53,228 nucleotides of DNA from Streptomyces phaeoluteigriseus. Lineage in GTDB: Bacteria > Actinomycetota > Actinomycetes > Streptomycetales > Streptomycetaceae. Shown here piece after piece: positions 17,797 to 26,743 of the stretch (positions are counted from its first letter, which is position 1; the number at the start of each line of letters is the position of its first letter). The stretch lies in NCBI RefSeq assembly GCF_001896135.2, contig NZ_MPOH02000017.1, positions 83,264 through 136,491 of the forward strand, written 5' to 3'. The notes below the pieces were generated by a model. The model made no database searches. It saw nothing but the letters and a program-made list of their open reading frames with translations, and had not been told where the DNA came from. The translations under genes and the position numbers were made by a program.

Positions 17797-18930
17797 GTGG
17801 ACTTCACCTTCACCGAGGAGCAGGAGGCCGTGGCCGAGGCCGCGCGAGGCGTCTTCACCGACGTCGCGCCCGACGGCGTCCCCAGCCCCGCCTTCGCCAG
17901 GGGCGCCGTCGCCGACGACTTCGACCGGGCGCTGTGGGCCAGGCTCGGCGACGCGGACCTGCTGAGCCTGCTGCTCGACGAGGAGTACGGCGGGGCCGGC
18001 CTGGACGCCGTCGCCCTGTGCCTGGCGCTGCGGGAGTCGGCGAAGGTACTGGCCCGCGTCCCGCTCCTGGAGAGCAGCGCCGCCGCGGCCGCCGTACAGG
18101 CCTACGGCGGTCCCGAGGCGAAGTCGGCGATCCTCGCGCGGGCCGGCCGGGGCGAGACCGTCCTGACCGTCGCCGCGCACGGCCGCACCGGCCACGACGC
18201 CGCCGAACTCGCCGTGACCGCCCGCCAGGACGGCTCGGAGTGGGTGCTCGACGGGGTGCAGACGGCGGTGCCCTGGGCGTACGACGCCGACCTCGTGCTC
18301 GTGCCCGCGCACACCGGGGACGACCGGAGCGTCCTCGCACTGGTCCCCCGTGGGCACGCGGGCACCTCGCTCGCCGAGCAGATCTCCACCACCGGCGAGC
18401 GCCTCGGCGAACTGCGCCTGCACTCGGCGCGCGTCCCCGGCCGGGACGTCATCACCGCCGACGGCGCCTGGGAATGGCTGCGCGGCCTGCTGGCCACCGG
18501 CACCTGCGCCCTGGCACTCGGCCTCGGCGAACGCGTCCTGCGCATGACGAGCGACTACGCCGGGCAGCGGGAGCAGTTCGGGCATCCGATCGCCACGTTC
18601 CAGGCGGTCGCCGTGCAGGCCGCCGACCGGTACATCGATCTGCGCGCGATGGAGGCCACCCTCTGGCAGGCCGCCTGGCGGCTCGACTCCGGCGCCCAGG
18701 GCGCCCTGCCCGCCTCCGGCGACATCGCCGTGGCCAAGATCTGGGCCTCGGAGGGCGTACGGCGGGTCGTGCAGACCGCGCAGCATCTGCACGGCGGCTT
18801 CGGCGCCGACATCGACTACCCGCTGCACCGCTACCACGCCTGGGCCAAACACCTGGAGCTGTTCCTAGGGCCCGCGGCGGCGCACGAGGAGGCCCTGGGC
18901 GACCTGCTGGCCGCCCACCCCCTCGGCTGA
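17797..18930 (+). CDS. Acyl-CoA dehydrogenase family protein
   Basis: FAD-dependent alpha,beta-dehydrogenation of an acyl-CoA. The 377-residue protein begins MDFTFTEEQEAVAEAARGVF and shows LLDEEYGGAGLDAVALCLAL, QREQFGHPIATFQAVAVQAA (FAD/dimer region) and QHLHGGFGADIDYPLHRYHA near the end. The mid-region lacks the usual acidic base context, as in the less typical members found in heterotetrameric steroid-type enzymes, so it may need a partner; this is inference. GTG start at 17797 with GGAGGA upstream. The KstR-like box supports a lipid or steroid-type substrate. Confidence 0.9.
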   Translation: MDFTFTEEQEAVAEAARGVFTDVAPDGVPSPAFARGAVADDFDRALWARLGDADLLSLLLDEEYGGAGLDAVALCLALRESAKVLARVPLLESSAAAAAVQAYGGPEAKSAILARAGRGETVLTVAAHGRTGHDAAELAVTARQDGSEWVLDGVQTAVPWAYDADLVLVPAHTGDDRSVLALVPRGHAGTSLAEQISTTGERLGELRLHSARVPGRDVITADGAWEWLRGLLATGTCALALGLGERVLRMTSDYAGQREQFGHPIATFQAVAVQAADRYIDLRAMEATLWQAAWRLDSGAQGALPASGDIAVAKIWASEGVRRVVQTAQHLHGGFGADIDYPLHRYHAWAKHLELFLGPAAAHEEALGDLLAAHPLG

Positions 18931-18933
18931 ACC

Positions 18934-18962
18934 GTCCCGCAGGCCCCAGGGGCCTGCGGGAC
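18934..18962. terminator. Strong bidirectional terminator hairpin
   Basis: Perfect 14-bp arms GTCCCGCAGGCCCC / GGGGCCTGCGGGAC around a single A, directly between the convergent acyl-CoA dehydrogenase and rhodanese genes. Confidence 0.85.
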
Positions 18963-19309
18963 TACAGGACGAAGCCGGGCTGCCCGTCGTCGGTGACGAC
19001 CGGGCGGCCCACGGCGGACCAGTACTGCATGCCGCCGTCCACGTTCACCGCGTCGATGCCCTGCTGGACGAGGTACGTGGTGACCTGGGCGGAACGCCCA
19101 CCGGACCGGCAGATCACATGGACCCGCCCGTCCTGCGGAGCCGCCTCGGTCAGCTCGCCGTAGCGGGCGACGAACTCGCTGATGGGGATGTGCAGTGCCC
19201 CTTCGGCATGGCCGGCCTTCCACTCGTCGTCCTCACGGACGTCCAGCAGGAAGTCGCCGTCCTTGAGGTCTTCGACCCCGACCGTGGGCACACCAGCTCC
19301 GAAACTCAT
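18962..19309 (-). CDS. Rhodanese-like domain protein
   Basis: Single-domain sulfurtransferase of 115 residues. LLDVREDDEWKAGHAEGALH is the CH2A motif; the active-site loop is CRSGGRSAQVT with the persulfide Cys, followed by VNVDGGMQYW. ATG at 19309. It stands alone between two other transcription units; substrate unknown. Confidence 0.93.
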   Translation of the reverse strand: MSFGAGVPTVGVEDLKDGDFLLDVREDDEWKAGHAEGALHIPISEFVARYGELTEAAPQDGRVHVICRSGGRSAQVTTYLVQQGIDAVNVDGGMQYWSAVGRPVVTDDGQPGFVL

Positions 19310-19361
19310 ACCCCCGACGCTACCGGACACCCCGCACCCGGCGGCCAGGCCCCACCGGCGA

Positions 19362-19450
19362 ACGACGGACCGGGAACACCGGACCGGAACACCGGACCAC
19401 AACACCGCACCGGGGTGACAGACCGGAACGACGGACCCGGAACCGACGGA
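19362..19450. repeat. Degenerate ~13-bp direct repeats (CGGACCGGAACAC type)
   Basis: About six degenerate units fill the gap between the J-domain gene and the rhodanese start. No palindrome suitable as an operator was seen. Confidence 0.6.
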
Positions 19451-19451
19451 C

Positions 19452-20249
19452 CTAGCCCGCCAGCTCCGCCAGCTCGGCCTCCCGCTTCGCCACCTCGGCC
19501 AGAAGCTGGTCGGCGATCTCCTCCAGCAGCCGGTCGGGATCGTCCGGCGCCATCCGGAGCATCGCGCCGATCGCGCCCTCCTCCAGCTCCCGGGCCGCCA
19601 GCGCCAGCATCTCCTTGCGCTCGGCGAGCCACTCCAGGCGGGCGTACAGCTCCTCGCTGGGGCTCGGCCGCCGCTCCGCGGGGACCGGACCGGCCGCCCA
19701 CTCGCCGGCCAGCTCGCGCAGCAGGGCCTCGTCGCCCCGGGCATAGGCGGCGTTGACCCGCGTGATGAACTCCTCGCGCCGCGCCCGCTCCGCCTCCTCC
19801 TGTGCGAGGTCGGGATGGGCCTTGCGGGCCAGCTCCCGGTAGAGCTTGCGGGCCTCGTCGCTGGGCCGCACCCGCTGCGGGGGCCGCACCGACTGGTCCG
19901 TGAGCATCGCCTCGGCCTCGGGGAACAGCCCGTTCTCGTCCATCCAGCCGTGGAACAGCTCCTCGACCCCTGGCATCGGCATCACCCGGGCCCGCGCCTC
20001 GGCCGCCTTGCGCAGGTCTTCCGGGTCGCCGGTGCGGGCAGCCGTGGCCTCGGCGATCTGCGCCTCCAGCTCGTCGAGCCGGGCGTACATCGGACCGAGT
20101 TTCTGGTGGTGGAGCCGCGAGAAGTTCTCGACCTCGACGCGGAAGGTCTCCACCGCGATCTCGAACTCGATCAACGCCTGCTCAGCGGCCCGCACGGCCT
20201 GCTCAAGCCGCTCCTCGGGCCGCGACTGCTCAGCTTCGGGGGTCGTCAC
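19452..20249 (-). CDS. J-domain protein with coiled coil
   Basis: A 265-residue cytosolic protein. Residues about 10-95 form a long heptad-rich helix (EERLEQAVRAAEQALIEFEI, LHHQKLGPMYARLDELEAQI). A J-domain follows, with ARKLYRELARKAHPDLAQEE containing the HPD motif that stimulates Hsp70, and the C-terminus is again helical (EMLALAARELEEGAIGAMLR). J-domain proteins recruit DnaK; the client here is unknown. GTG start at 20249; a 31-bp direct repeat lies just upstream. It is not a DnaJ/CbpA orthologue, as Gly/Phe and zinc regions are absent. Confidence 0.8.
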   Translation of the reverse strand: MTTPEAEQSRPEERLEQAVRAAEQALIEFEIAVETFRVEVENFSRLHHQKLGPMYARLDELEAQIAEATAARTGDPEDLRKAAEARARVMPMPGVEELFHGWMDENGLFPEAEAMLTDQSVRPPQRVRPSDEARKLYRELARKAHPDLAQEEAERARREEFITRVNAAYARGDEALLRELAGEWAAGPVPAERRPSPSEELYARLEWLAERKEMLALAARELEEGAIGAMLRMAPDDPDRLLEEIADQLLAEVAKREAELAELAG

Positions 20250-20273
20250 CCGACCAGCGTAGGCCACCCCCGG

Positions 20274-20366
20274 GACCCCGCTCGCCGTCCGCTTCCCCGG
20301 GCCGGACCCCGCTCGCCGTCCGCTTCCCCGGGCCGGACCGCGCCCGCCGTCCGTTTCCGCGGCCCG
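20274..20366. repeat. 31-bp direct repeat, three copies
   Basis: Two identical 31-bp copies (from 20274 and 20305) and one degenerate copy (from 20336), in the upstream leader of the J-domain gene. Confidence 0.85.
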
Positions 20367-20439
20367 CCTCATCGGTGGCAACCGGATCCGCACCGGCAGC
20401 CGGCCGGACCCGCACCGATGACCGCACAGGCCCCCTCCC

Positions 20440-20958
20440 TCAGCCCAGGTCCTCCGGGCAGTCCACAGCCACCCAGTCCGCCTCCAGATCCCGGCACACC
20501 ACGAGGAGCGTGCCGGAGCGGCAGGCCAGCTCGTGGGTGCAGCCGGCGGGGTGGGGGAGGATCTCGTCGAGGACGACCTCGCCGAGGTCACCGAGTGCCG
20601 TCGCGCCGAGGCTGTCGGGAGCCGCCTCGCCGAGGTCGTCGAGGGCGCGCCCGCCGAGGATGTCGGCCTGGAAGCGGGAGACACCCAGGTAGCGGACGAC
20701 CAGGTCCTCGTCGTGCTTCCAGCAGCTGTGCCCGAAGCGGATCTCCACGTTCTCGTCCCCGGTCCGGCGGGCCTCCCTCGGCAGGAGATCCTTCACGCAT
20801 CGCCTGCCGGAGAAGTCGTAGTGCTCCGGATCGGTGGCGAACGCGCGCGCCCCCGGCGGGAGTCGGCCACCCAGCACCGGCAACCGCTCCAGGTACGGCC
20901 CCGGATCGAGGACCCCGGTGAGGTCACCGACCCGCCCGTCCAGCTCGACGTACTTCAC
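20440..20958 (-). CDS. Hypothetical protein, 172 residues
   Basis: Not recognised. Soluble, acidic, no signal or membrane segment. It begins MKYVELDGRVGDLTGVLDPG and contains GHSCWKHDEDLVVRYLGVSR and ends CRDLEADWVAVDCPEDLG; four Cys are scattered without a CxxC motif. GTG start at 20958, 21 bases after the DUF2252 stop, so it is probably the second gene of that operon. The codon use matches its neighbours. Confidence 0.7.
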   Translation of the reverse strand: MKYVELDGRVGDLTGVLDPGPYLERLPVLGGRLPPGARAFATDPEHYDFSGRRCVKDLLPREARRTGDENVEIRFGHSCWKHDEDLVVRYLGVSRFQADILGGRALDDLGEAAPDSLGATALGDLGEVVLDEILPHPAGCTHELACRSGTLLVVCRDLEADWVAVDCPEDLG

Positions 20959-20979
20959 CGCACGTCCCTCATGCCGCGC

Positions 20980-22449
20980 TCACACACCTACCTCGGCCGC
21001 GATCCTCCCCGTCCGCACCGCCGTCACCAGCTCGGCGTGGTCCGCCTCCGTACGGTCGGCGTAGGCCACGGCGAAGGACGCCACCGCCTCGTCCAGTTCC
21101 TCGTTCTTGCCGCAGTAGCCGGCGATGAGCCGCGGGTCGGCGCTGTGCGAGTGGGCACGGGCGAGCAGGGCGCCGGTCATCCGGCCGTAGTCGTCGACCT
21201 GGTCGGCGGTGAGGGCGGTGGGGTCGACGCTGCCCTTGCGGTTGCGGAACTGACGTACCTGGAAGGGCCGGCCGTCGACCGTCGTCCAGCCCAGCAGGAT
21301 GTCGCTGACGACCTGCATGCGCTTCTGCCCGAGGACCACGCGCCGTCCCTCGTGCTCGACGGCCGGTGTCTCGAAGCCGGCGCTCGCCAGGTGCGGCACC
21401 AGCGCCGAGCCCCGCGTCTCCTTCACCTGGAGCACCAGCGGCTCGCCCCGGTGGTCCAGCAGCAGGACGACGTAGGACCGCGCCCCCACGCTGCCCGTGC
21501 CGACGATGCGGAAGGCCACGTCGTGCACCGCGTGCCGGGCCAGCAGGGGCAGTCGGTCCTCCGGCAGCGTGGTCACGTACTGCTCGAGGGACGCGGCCAC
21601 CACCGCGGCCTCGGCGTCCGGGACGCGCCGCAGCACCGGAGCCGCGTCGACGAAGCGGCGCCCGCCCTCCGGGGTCGGCTCGGTCGACTTCGCCGCGAAC
21701 CGCCCGCTCGTGTTGGCCCGCGCCTTCTCGGAGACCCGCTCCAGCGTGCCCAGCAGGTCGTGGGCGTCGGTGTGCGAGACGAGTTCCTCGTCGGCGATGG
21801 CGTTCCACGCGTCCAGCACCGGAAGGGTGGCCAGCAGGCGCATGGTGCGGCGGTAGGCGCCGACCGCGCCGTACGCCGCCTGCCGGCAGGTGTCCTCGTC
21901 GGCGCCGGCCTCCCGGCCCGCGAGCACGAGGGACGCTGCGAGCCGCTTGAGGTCCCACTCCCAGGGGCCGTCGACCGTCTCGTCGAAGTCGTTCAGGTCG
22001 ATGACCAGGCCGCCGCGGGCGTCGCCGTACAGCCCGAAGTTGGCCGCGTGCGCGTCGCCGCAGATCTGCGCCGTGATGCGGGTCATCGGGGTGCGGGCCA
22101 GGTCGTACGCCATGAGGCCCGCGGAGCCCCGCAGGAACGCGAAGGGGGTGGCCGACATCCGCCCCACCCTTATCGGCGTGAGCCCGGGGATGCGGCCCCG
22201 GCCGGACTCCTCGACCGCCGTCACCGCGTCCGGGCGGGAGGCGTCCAGGTCGAATTCGGCGTGCGCCGCGCGCGGCACCCTGCGGCGCAGGGCCTTGCCC
22301 TCCTCCTTCGGCGCCCCCGAGACGGGCCACTCGGCGAACCCCCGCACCCGGGGAAGCCGCGGTCCCGCACCCGCGGTCGCCCGCACGTCCGTATCCGCAT
22401 CGGACACCGCGTCCGCGCCCACGCCCACCCCGGCACCGTCCTCTGTCAC
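20980..22449 (-). CDS. DUF2252 family protein
   Basis: About 489 residues, recognised by ARTPMTRITAQICGDAHAAN, FGLYGDARGGLVIDLNDFDE, VVLLLDHRGEPLVLQVKE and the late RQFRNRKGSVDPTALTADQ and LARAHSHSADPRLIAGYCGK. The CGDAHAANFG and DLNDFDE motifs look like the catalytic and metal-binding motifs of aminoglycoside-phosphotransferase-like kinases, so a kinase fold is probable; the substrate is unknown. Start is one of two adjacent GTGs (22449 or 22452) after a GGAGG site. A frame extending to 22662 exists but lacks a ribosome site. Confidence 0.88.
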   Translation of the reverse strand: MTEDGAGVGVGADAVSDADTDVRATAGAGPRLPRVRGFAEWPVSGAPKEEGKALRRRVPRAAHAEFDLDASRPDAVTAVEESGRGRIPGLTPIRVGRMSATPFAFLRGSAGLMAYDLARTPMTRITAQICGDAHAANFGLYGDARGGLVIDLNDFDETVDGPWEWDLKRLAASLVLAGREAGADEDTCRQAAYGAVGAYRRTMRLLATLPVLDAWNAIADEELVSHTDAHDLLGTLERVSEKARANTSGRFAAKSTEPTPEGGRRFVDAAPVLRRVPDAEAAVVAASLEQYVTTLPEDRLPLLARHAVHDVAFRIVGTGSVGARSYVVLLLDHRGEPLVLQVKETRGSALVPHLASAGFETPAVEHEGRRVVLGQKRMQVVSDILLGWTTVDGRPFQVRQFRNRKGSVDPTALTADQVDDYGRMTGALLARAHSHSADPRLIAGYCGKNEELDEAVASFAVAYADRTEADHAELVTAVRTGRIAAEVGV

Positions 22450-22452
22450 CAC

Positions 22453-22964
22453 GACCGCCTCCCCCGCACACGGACGAACATCAACTCGTGCAGACCGTAC
22501 CGCCGCCGGCCGAATCCCGTCAGACCCTGTGGACAACCACCCACCGCGCCCCGCCTCGCGGACCACCACACGCAAGACACCTCCACGACCACCCCCGTCG
22601 TGCCCGCCCACCAGGCTGCTCACGCACATCACTCCGTCCAGCGCGGCCGCCCGCCGCCGCACCCCCCGACAACACGCGCCCCCCCATCAGCCCCCCCATC
22701 ACCTCCACCCCCCCACTCCCGTCCCTCTCCCCCGCCCCCGCCCACACCGGGGACGGCTTCGTCCGAGGCGGGGCAGCACCTCCAGGGACCTGGTGGACCT
22801 TCAGCCGTTCCAGAAGGGCTTCCTCGGCGCCGCCTACTCCAGCCCCTCACCCCACGACCGCGCCGCCGCCCCTCACCCCACGACCGCGACATCGCGCCGC
22901 GCCCCCTTGTCCCGCCCCGCCACCCGTGAGATACCTCACGCGCGCGATATACCGCCGGACACGC
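22453..22964. other. 512-bp gap between DUF2252 gene and tRNA-Leu terminator
   Basis: C-rich low-complexity sequence. One DnaA-box-like TGTGGACAA at 22528-22536 and a 17-bp direct repeat (CTCACCCCACGACCGCG, near 22846 and 22873). Open frames here are Pro/Arg/His-rich and unconvincing. Confidence 0.6.
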
Positions 22965-22998
22965 GAAAGCCCCGTAGGCCGGAACCTACGGGGCTTTC
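22965..22998 (-). terminator. Terminator downstream of tRNA-Leu
   Basis: Perfect 14-bp arms GAAAGCCCCGTAGG / CCTACGGGGCTTTC with a 6-base loop, 5 bases after the tRNA 3' end on the minus strand. Confidence 0.85.
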
Positions 22999-23003
22999 AA
23001 CTG

Positions 23004-23087
23004 TGCGCGAGGGGGGAGTTGAACCCCCACGCCCTTTCGGGCACTGGAACCTGAATCCAGCGCGTCTGCCTATTCCGCCACCCGCGC
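23004..23087 (-). tRNA. tRNA-Leu (anticodon CAG)
   Basis: Minus strand reads GCGCGGGTGGCGGAATAGGC at the 5' end. The anticodon loop ATTCAGG has CAG, followed by the long variable arm typical of class II Leu (GTGCCCGAAAGGGCGT) and a TTCAA T-loop. The acceptor stem has seven pairs including one G-T, discriminator A. The 3' CCA is not encoded. Confidence 0.95.
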
Positions 23088-23633
23088 ATTGGGTGTGTCT
23101 TCGTGCTGTTGACCTTGCGGCCCGGCGCCTTCCGACACGCAGAACATTAGCACGCGGGCCAGGGTGCGTTCACATCCCTTCCTGCGGGGCAGAGGTCACC
23201 GCGAGAGGCCCGCGGCAACCTCCGCAGGTCTCGGCGACGACCGGTTCACGTATCAACCTCGTACCTATGGAGGCCGTCTCCCCAGCAGCCGGGCCGTCTC
23301 CATAGTCAGGTGCGGGACACTGGTCCTCGGCCACCTCTACGATCCTGGGCAGAAGGACGAGCAGAAGTGCGAGCAGAAGTGCGGGCGCAGGCGCGGACGG
23401 AAGTCCGGGCGGAAGCGCGCGGCGGAGCCACACAGCTGGTGCGGGCAGCCCATGCACGTATCGGAAGCACGCGGAGAAGCCCGTACAGAACCGGGTGGAG
23501 GGGACGCCGTCGACACCCGTCGGCGGGCCGACAGGGGGAACCAGCCGATTCACCGGCGCGTGGATACGATCAGTAAGCAGTACCAGGTAAGCAGCACGAC
23601 ACGGGACGCAAGTCACGACGGAGGAGGTGCCCC
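23088..23633. other. 546-bp region between tRNA-Leu and fhaA
   Basis: No convincing gene. It contains six tandem 12-bp repeats (23347-23418) and a possible -10 (TACGAT, 23565-23570) for fhaA, 64 bases before its ATG. Confidence 0.6.
23347..23418. repeat. Six tandem 12-bp repeats (GRGCRGAAGYGC consensus)
   Basis: Units begin at 23347, 23359, 23371, 23383, 23395 and 23407; the second and third are identical (GAGCAGAAGTGC), the others degenerate. Confidence 0.85.
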
Positions 23634-24502
23634 ATGGGAGTCCTGAAGAAGTTCGAGCAGCGTCTCGAGGGTCTGGTCAACGGCACCTTCGCCAAGGTGT
23701 TCAAGTCCGAGGTGCAGCCCGTCGAGATCGCGGGAGCGCTCCAGCGCGAGTGCGACAACAACGCGACGATCTGGAACCGCGACCGGACCGTCGTGCCCAA
23801 CGACTTCATCGTGGAGCTGAGCACGCCGGACCACGAGCGGCTCAGCCCCTACTCCGGCCAGCTCGGCGACGAACTGGCCGGCATGGTCCGCGACTACGCG
23901 AAGCAGCAGCGCTACACCTTCATGGGACCGATCAAGGTCAACCTGGAGAAGGCGGACGATCTCGACACCGGTCTGTACCGGGTGCGAAGCCGGACACTCG
24001 CCTCCTCCACCAGCGGCCCGCAGGCGCCCGATCGCGCGCCCGCCGGCGGGCCGCGGCCCGCCGGCTACGGCTATCCGCCCGCGGCCGGCGGAGCGGCGGC
24101 CGCCGCCGCACCCCCCGCCCCGGCGCGCCCGCCCGCCCCGGCGGGTACGGATACCCGCCCGCGGCCGGCCAGCGCCCCGCGGCGGGCGGCGGACTCGCGG
24201 GCGCCCCGGCGCCCGGGTCCCGTACCCGCCACTGGATCGAGATCAACGGCACCCGCCACCAGATCTCCCGCGCCACGCTCGTGCTGGGCCGCAGCACCGA
24301 GGCCGACGTGCGGATCGACGACCCCGGCGTCTCGCGCCGGCACTGCGAGATCCGGACCGGAACACCCTCGACGATCCAGGACCTCGGGTCCACCAACGGC
24401 ATCGTGGTGGACGGGCAGCACACCACCCGCGCTACGCTCCGCGACGGCTCGCGGATCGTCGTGGGCAACACCACCATCATTTACCGGCAAGCCGAAGGGT
24501 GA
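23634..24502 (+). CDS. fhaA: FHA-domain protein FhaA (DUF3662 + FHA; frameshifted)
   Basis: Phosphothreonine-reading regulator of wall synthesis, a likely PknB partner. The N-terminal DUF3662 domain is clear (MGVLKKFEQRLEGLVNGTFA, KSEVQPVEIAGALQRECDNN, RYTFMGPIKVNLEKADDLDT). A Gly/Pro/Tyr/Ala-rich linker follows. The FHA domain (LVLGRSTEADVRIDDPGVSR, RRHCE, DLGSTNGIVVDG) is found in another frame and ends at 24502. One missing base in the G/C-rich linker, about 24105-24150, joins them; the second frame shows the linker motif GGYGYPPAAGQ. ATG at 23634 follows GGAGGAGG. First gene of the fhaA-pknB cluster. Confidence 0.9.
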
Positions 24503-24512
24503 AGCGGGGGCA

Positions 24513-25028
24513 ATGTCAGAGCTGACCCTCACGGTCATGCGGCTGGGTTTTCTGGCCGTACTGTGGCTGTTCGTGATCGTGGCCGTGCAGGTCATCCGCA
24601 GCGACCTGTTCGGTACGCGTGTCACCCAGCGCGGTGCGCGCCGGGAGGCGGCCCGACCGCAGCAGGCCCAGCGCCAGGCGCCCCCGCAACAGCGCCAGCA
24701 ACCCGCGGCGGGGGGCGGGCGCAGGGGGCGCAACGCCCCGACGAAGCTGGTCGTGTCCGAGGGCACCCTCACCGGCACGACCGTCGCGCTCCAGGGCCAG
24801 ACCATCAGCCTGGGCCGCGCGCACGACAGCACCATCGTGCTGGACGACGACTACGCCTCCAGCCGCCATGCCAGGATCTACCCGGACCGCGACGGGCAGT
24901 GGATCGTCGAGGACCTGGGCTCCACCAACGGCACGTACCTCGACCGAACGCGGCTGACGACTCCCACACCGATCCCGCTGGGCGCGCCGATCCGTATCGG
25001 CAAGACCGTCATCGAGCTGCGGAAGTAG
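24513..25028 (+). CDS. fhaB: FHA-domain membrane protein FhaB (FipA-type)
   Basis: A 171-residue protein with one N-terminal membrane helix (MRLGFLAVLWLFVIVAVQVI), a Gln/Arg/Pro-rich cytoplasmic linker and a C-terminal FHA domain (ISLGRAHDSTIVLDDDYASS, SRHARIY, EDLGSTNGTYLDRTRL). FHA domains bind phosphothreonine, here probably on proteins phosphorylated by PknB. ATG at 24513, 10 bases after fhaA stops. Confidence 0.93.
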   Translation: MSELTLTVMRLGFLAVLWLFVIVAVQVIRSDLFGTRVTQRGARREAARPQQAQRQAPPQQRQQPAAGGGRRGRNAPTKLVVSEGTLTGTTVALQGQTISLGRAHDSTIVLDDDYASSRHARIYPDRDGQWIVEDLGSTNGTYLDRTRLTTPTPIPLGAPIRIGKTVIELRK

Positions 25029-25120
25029 TGCTACATCATGAGTGAGCGCGAGCGGAGCGAGCACGCCAGGTCGGCCGGCACCCAGGGCCCCTGCGCGCTC
25101 CCGACCGGAGGGTGGGCAGT

Positions 25121-26716
25121 GTGGCTCGACACGACCGGCTGTACCCGGGGCCGACGGGCGAGGTGGGCATGAGTCTGTCACTGCGCTTCGCCGCCGGATC
25201 GCACAAGGGCATGATCCGGGAGGGCAACGAGGACTCCGGTTACGCCGGTCCGCGCCTGCTCGCCATCGCCGACGGCATGGGCGGCGCCGCCGCCGGTGAG
25301 GTCGCCTCCTCGGAGGCCATCTCCACCATCGTCGCCCTCGACGACGACGTGCCCGGTTCCGACCTCCTCACCTCGCTCGGTACGGCCGTGCAGCGCGCCA
25401 ACGACCAGCTGCGCTCGCTGGTCGAGGAGGACCCCCAGCTCGAAGGCATGGGGACCACGCTGACCGCGTTGCTGTGGACCGGCCAGCGGCTGGGGCTCGT
25501 GCACGTCGGCGACTCGCGCGCGTACCTGCTGCGGGACGGCGTGCTCACCCAGATCACGCAGGACCACACCTGGGTGCAGCGCCTCGTCGACGAGGGCCGG
25601 ATCACCGAGGAGGAGGCCACCACCCACCCGCAACGCTCGCTGCTGATGCGCGCGTTGGGCAGCGGTGAGCATGTCGAGCCCGATCTGTCGATCCGGGAGG
25701 TCCGGGCCGGCGACCGCTATCTGATCTGCTCCGACGGCCTGTCCGGCGTCGTCTCGCACCAGACGCTCGAGGACACCCTCGCCAGCTACCAGGGCCCGCA
25801 GGAGACCGTGCAGGAGCTGATCCAGCTCGCGCTGCGCGGCGGCGGCCCCGACAACATCACCGTGATCGTCGCCGACGTCCTCGACCTGGACACCGGGGAC
25901 ACCCTCGCCGGGCAGCTCTCCGACACCCCGGTCGTGGTCGGCGCCGTCGCCGAGAACCAACTCCAGCTGCAGGACAACGGCATCATGCAGACCCCGGCCG
26001 GCCGTGCCTCCGGCCTCGGCCGTCAGGGACGCGGTCAGGGCGGCGGCGGCGAGTTCGGCCCGCCCGGCTCCGGCGACGTCACCGGCTTCATCCCCACCGA
26101 CGGCTTCGGCGACTACACCGACGACGACTTCGTCAAGCCCCGCAAGAGCGGCCGGTGGCTGAAGAGATCCCTGTACGGCGCCCTCGCGCTCGCCGTCATC
26201 GGCGGCGGGCTCTACGCGGGCTGGCGCTGGACGCAGACCCAGTACTACGTCGGCACCAAGGGCGAACACGTCGCGCTGTACCGGGGTATCAGCCAGGACC
26301 TGGCCTGGGTCTCGCTCTCGAAGGTCGAGAAGGACCACCCCGAGATCGAACTCAAGTACCTGCCGCAGTACCAGCAGAAGCTGGTCGAGGCGACGATCGC
26401 CGAGGGCGGCCTGTCCACCGCCCAGAAGAAGATCGACGAACTGGCCGTCCAGGCGTCCGCATGCCGCAAGCAGGCGGAGGCGACCACCGTGACCCCCAGT
26501 TCGGCCGGTTCCACAGCGGACGAGGGCGAGGCCGGCGGCACCACGGGAACCACTCCCGTCTCCCTCACGTCCAAGGCAACGCCGACCCCGACCCCGTCGG
26601 GATCGGCACCGTCCCCGTCCACGTCTCCGTCCACGTCAGCGACCGCCACTCCCGGCCCCGGCCCCAGCCTCTCGGAGGATGAGCAGAAGGTCGTCTCGCT
26701 GTGCGGTAAGCAGTAG
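25121..26716 (+). CDS. pstP: PP2C-family Ser/Thr protein phosphatase PstP
   Basis: Dephosphorylates PknB and its substrates. The 531-residue protein has a PP2C catalytic domain (about 15-255) with REGNEDSG, LAIADGMGGAAAGE, VHVGDSRAYLL, DHTWVQRLVDEG and GGPDNITVIVADV, supplying the metal-binding Asp residues. One membrane helix follows at about 350-370 (LYGALALAVIGGGLYAGWRW), then an external tail rich in Thr, Ser and Pro. I chose the GTG at 25121, 8 bases after GGAGGG, over the GTG at 25112 that overlaps that site. Next is ftsW/rodA. Confidence 0.94.
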   Translation: MARHDRLYPGPTGEVGMSLSLRFAAGSHKGMIREGNEDSGYAGPRLLAIADGMGGAAAGEVASSEAISTIVALDDDVPGSDLLTSLGTAVQRANDQLRSLVEEDPQLEGMGTTLTALLWTGQRLGLVHVGDSRAYLLRDGVLTQITQDHTWVQRLVDEGRITEEEATTHPQRSLLMRALGSGEHVEPDLSIREVRAGDRYLICSDGLSGVVSHQTLEDTLASYQGPQETVQELIQLALRGGGPDNITVIVADVLDLDTGDTLAGQLSDTPVVVGAVAENQLQLQDNGIMQTPAGRASGLGRQGRGQGGGGEFGPPGSGDVTGFIPTDGFGDYTDDDFVKPRKSGRWLKRSLYGALALAVIGGGLYAGWRWTQTQYYVGTKGEHVALYRGISQDLAWVSLSKVEKDHPEIELKYLPQYQQKLVEATIAEGGLSTAQKKIDELAVQASACRKQAEATTVTPSSAGSTADEGEAGGTTGTTPVSLTSKATPTPTPSGSAPSPSTSPSTSATATPGPGPSLSEDEQKVVSLCGKQ

Positions 26717-26743
26717 GCAAGCCGTGAGAGGCCCCGTCACACG

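Noticed and set aside
22488..23054. Plus-strand frame into tRNA-Leu
   Set aside because: Pro/His/Arg-rich low complexity that runs into the tRNA gene.
23347..23418. Possible CRISPR array
   Set aside because: Units are contiguous 12-mers without spacers; no cas genes nearby.
23164..23646. Possible gene upstream of fhaA
   Set aside because: Arg/Lys/Gly-rich, overlaps the repeat array and the fhaA start, no ribosome site.
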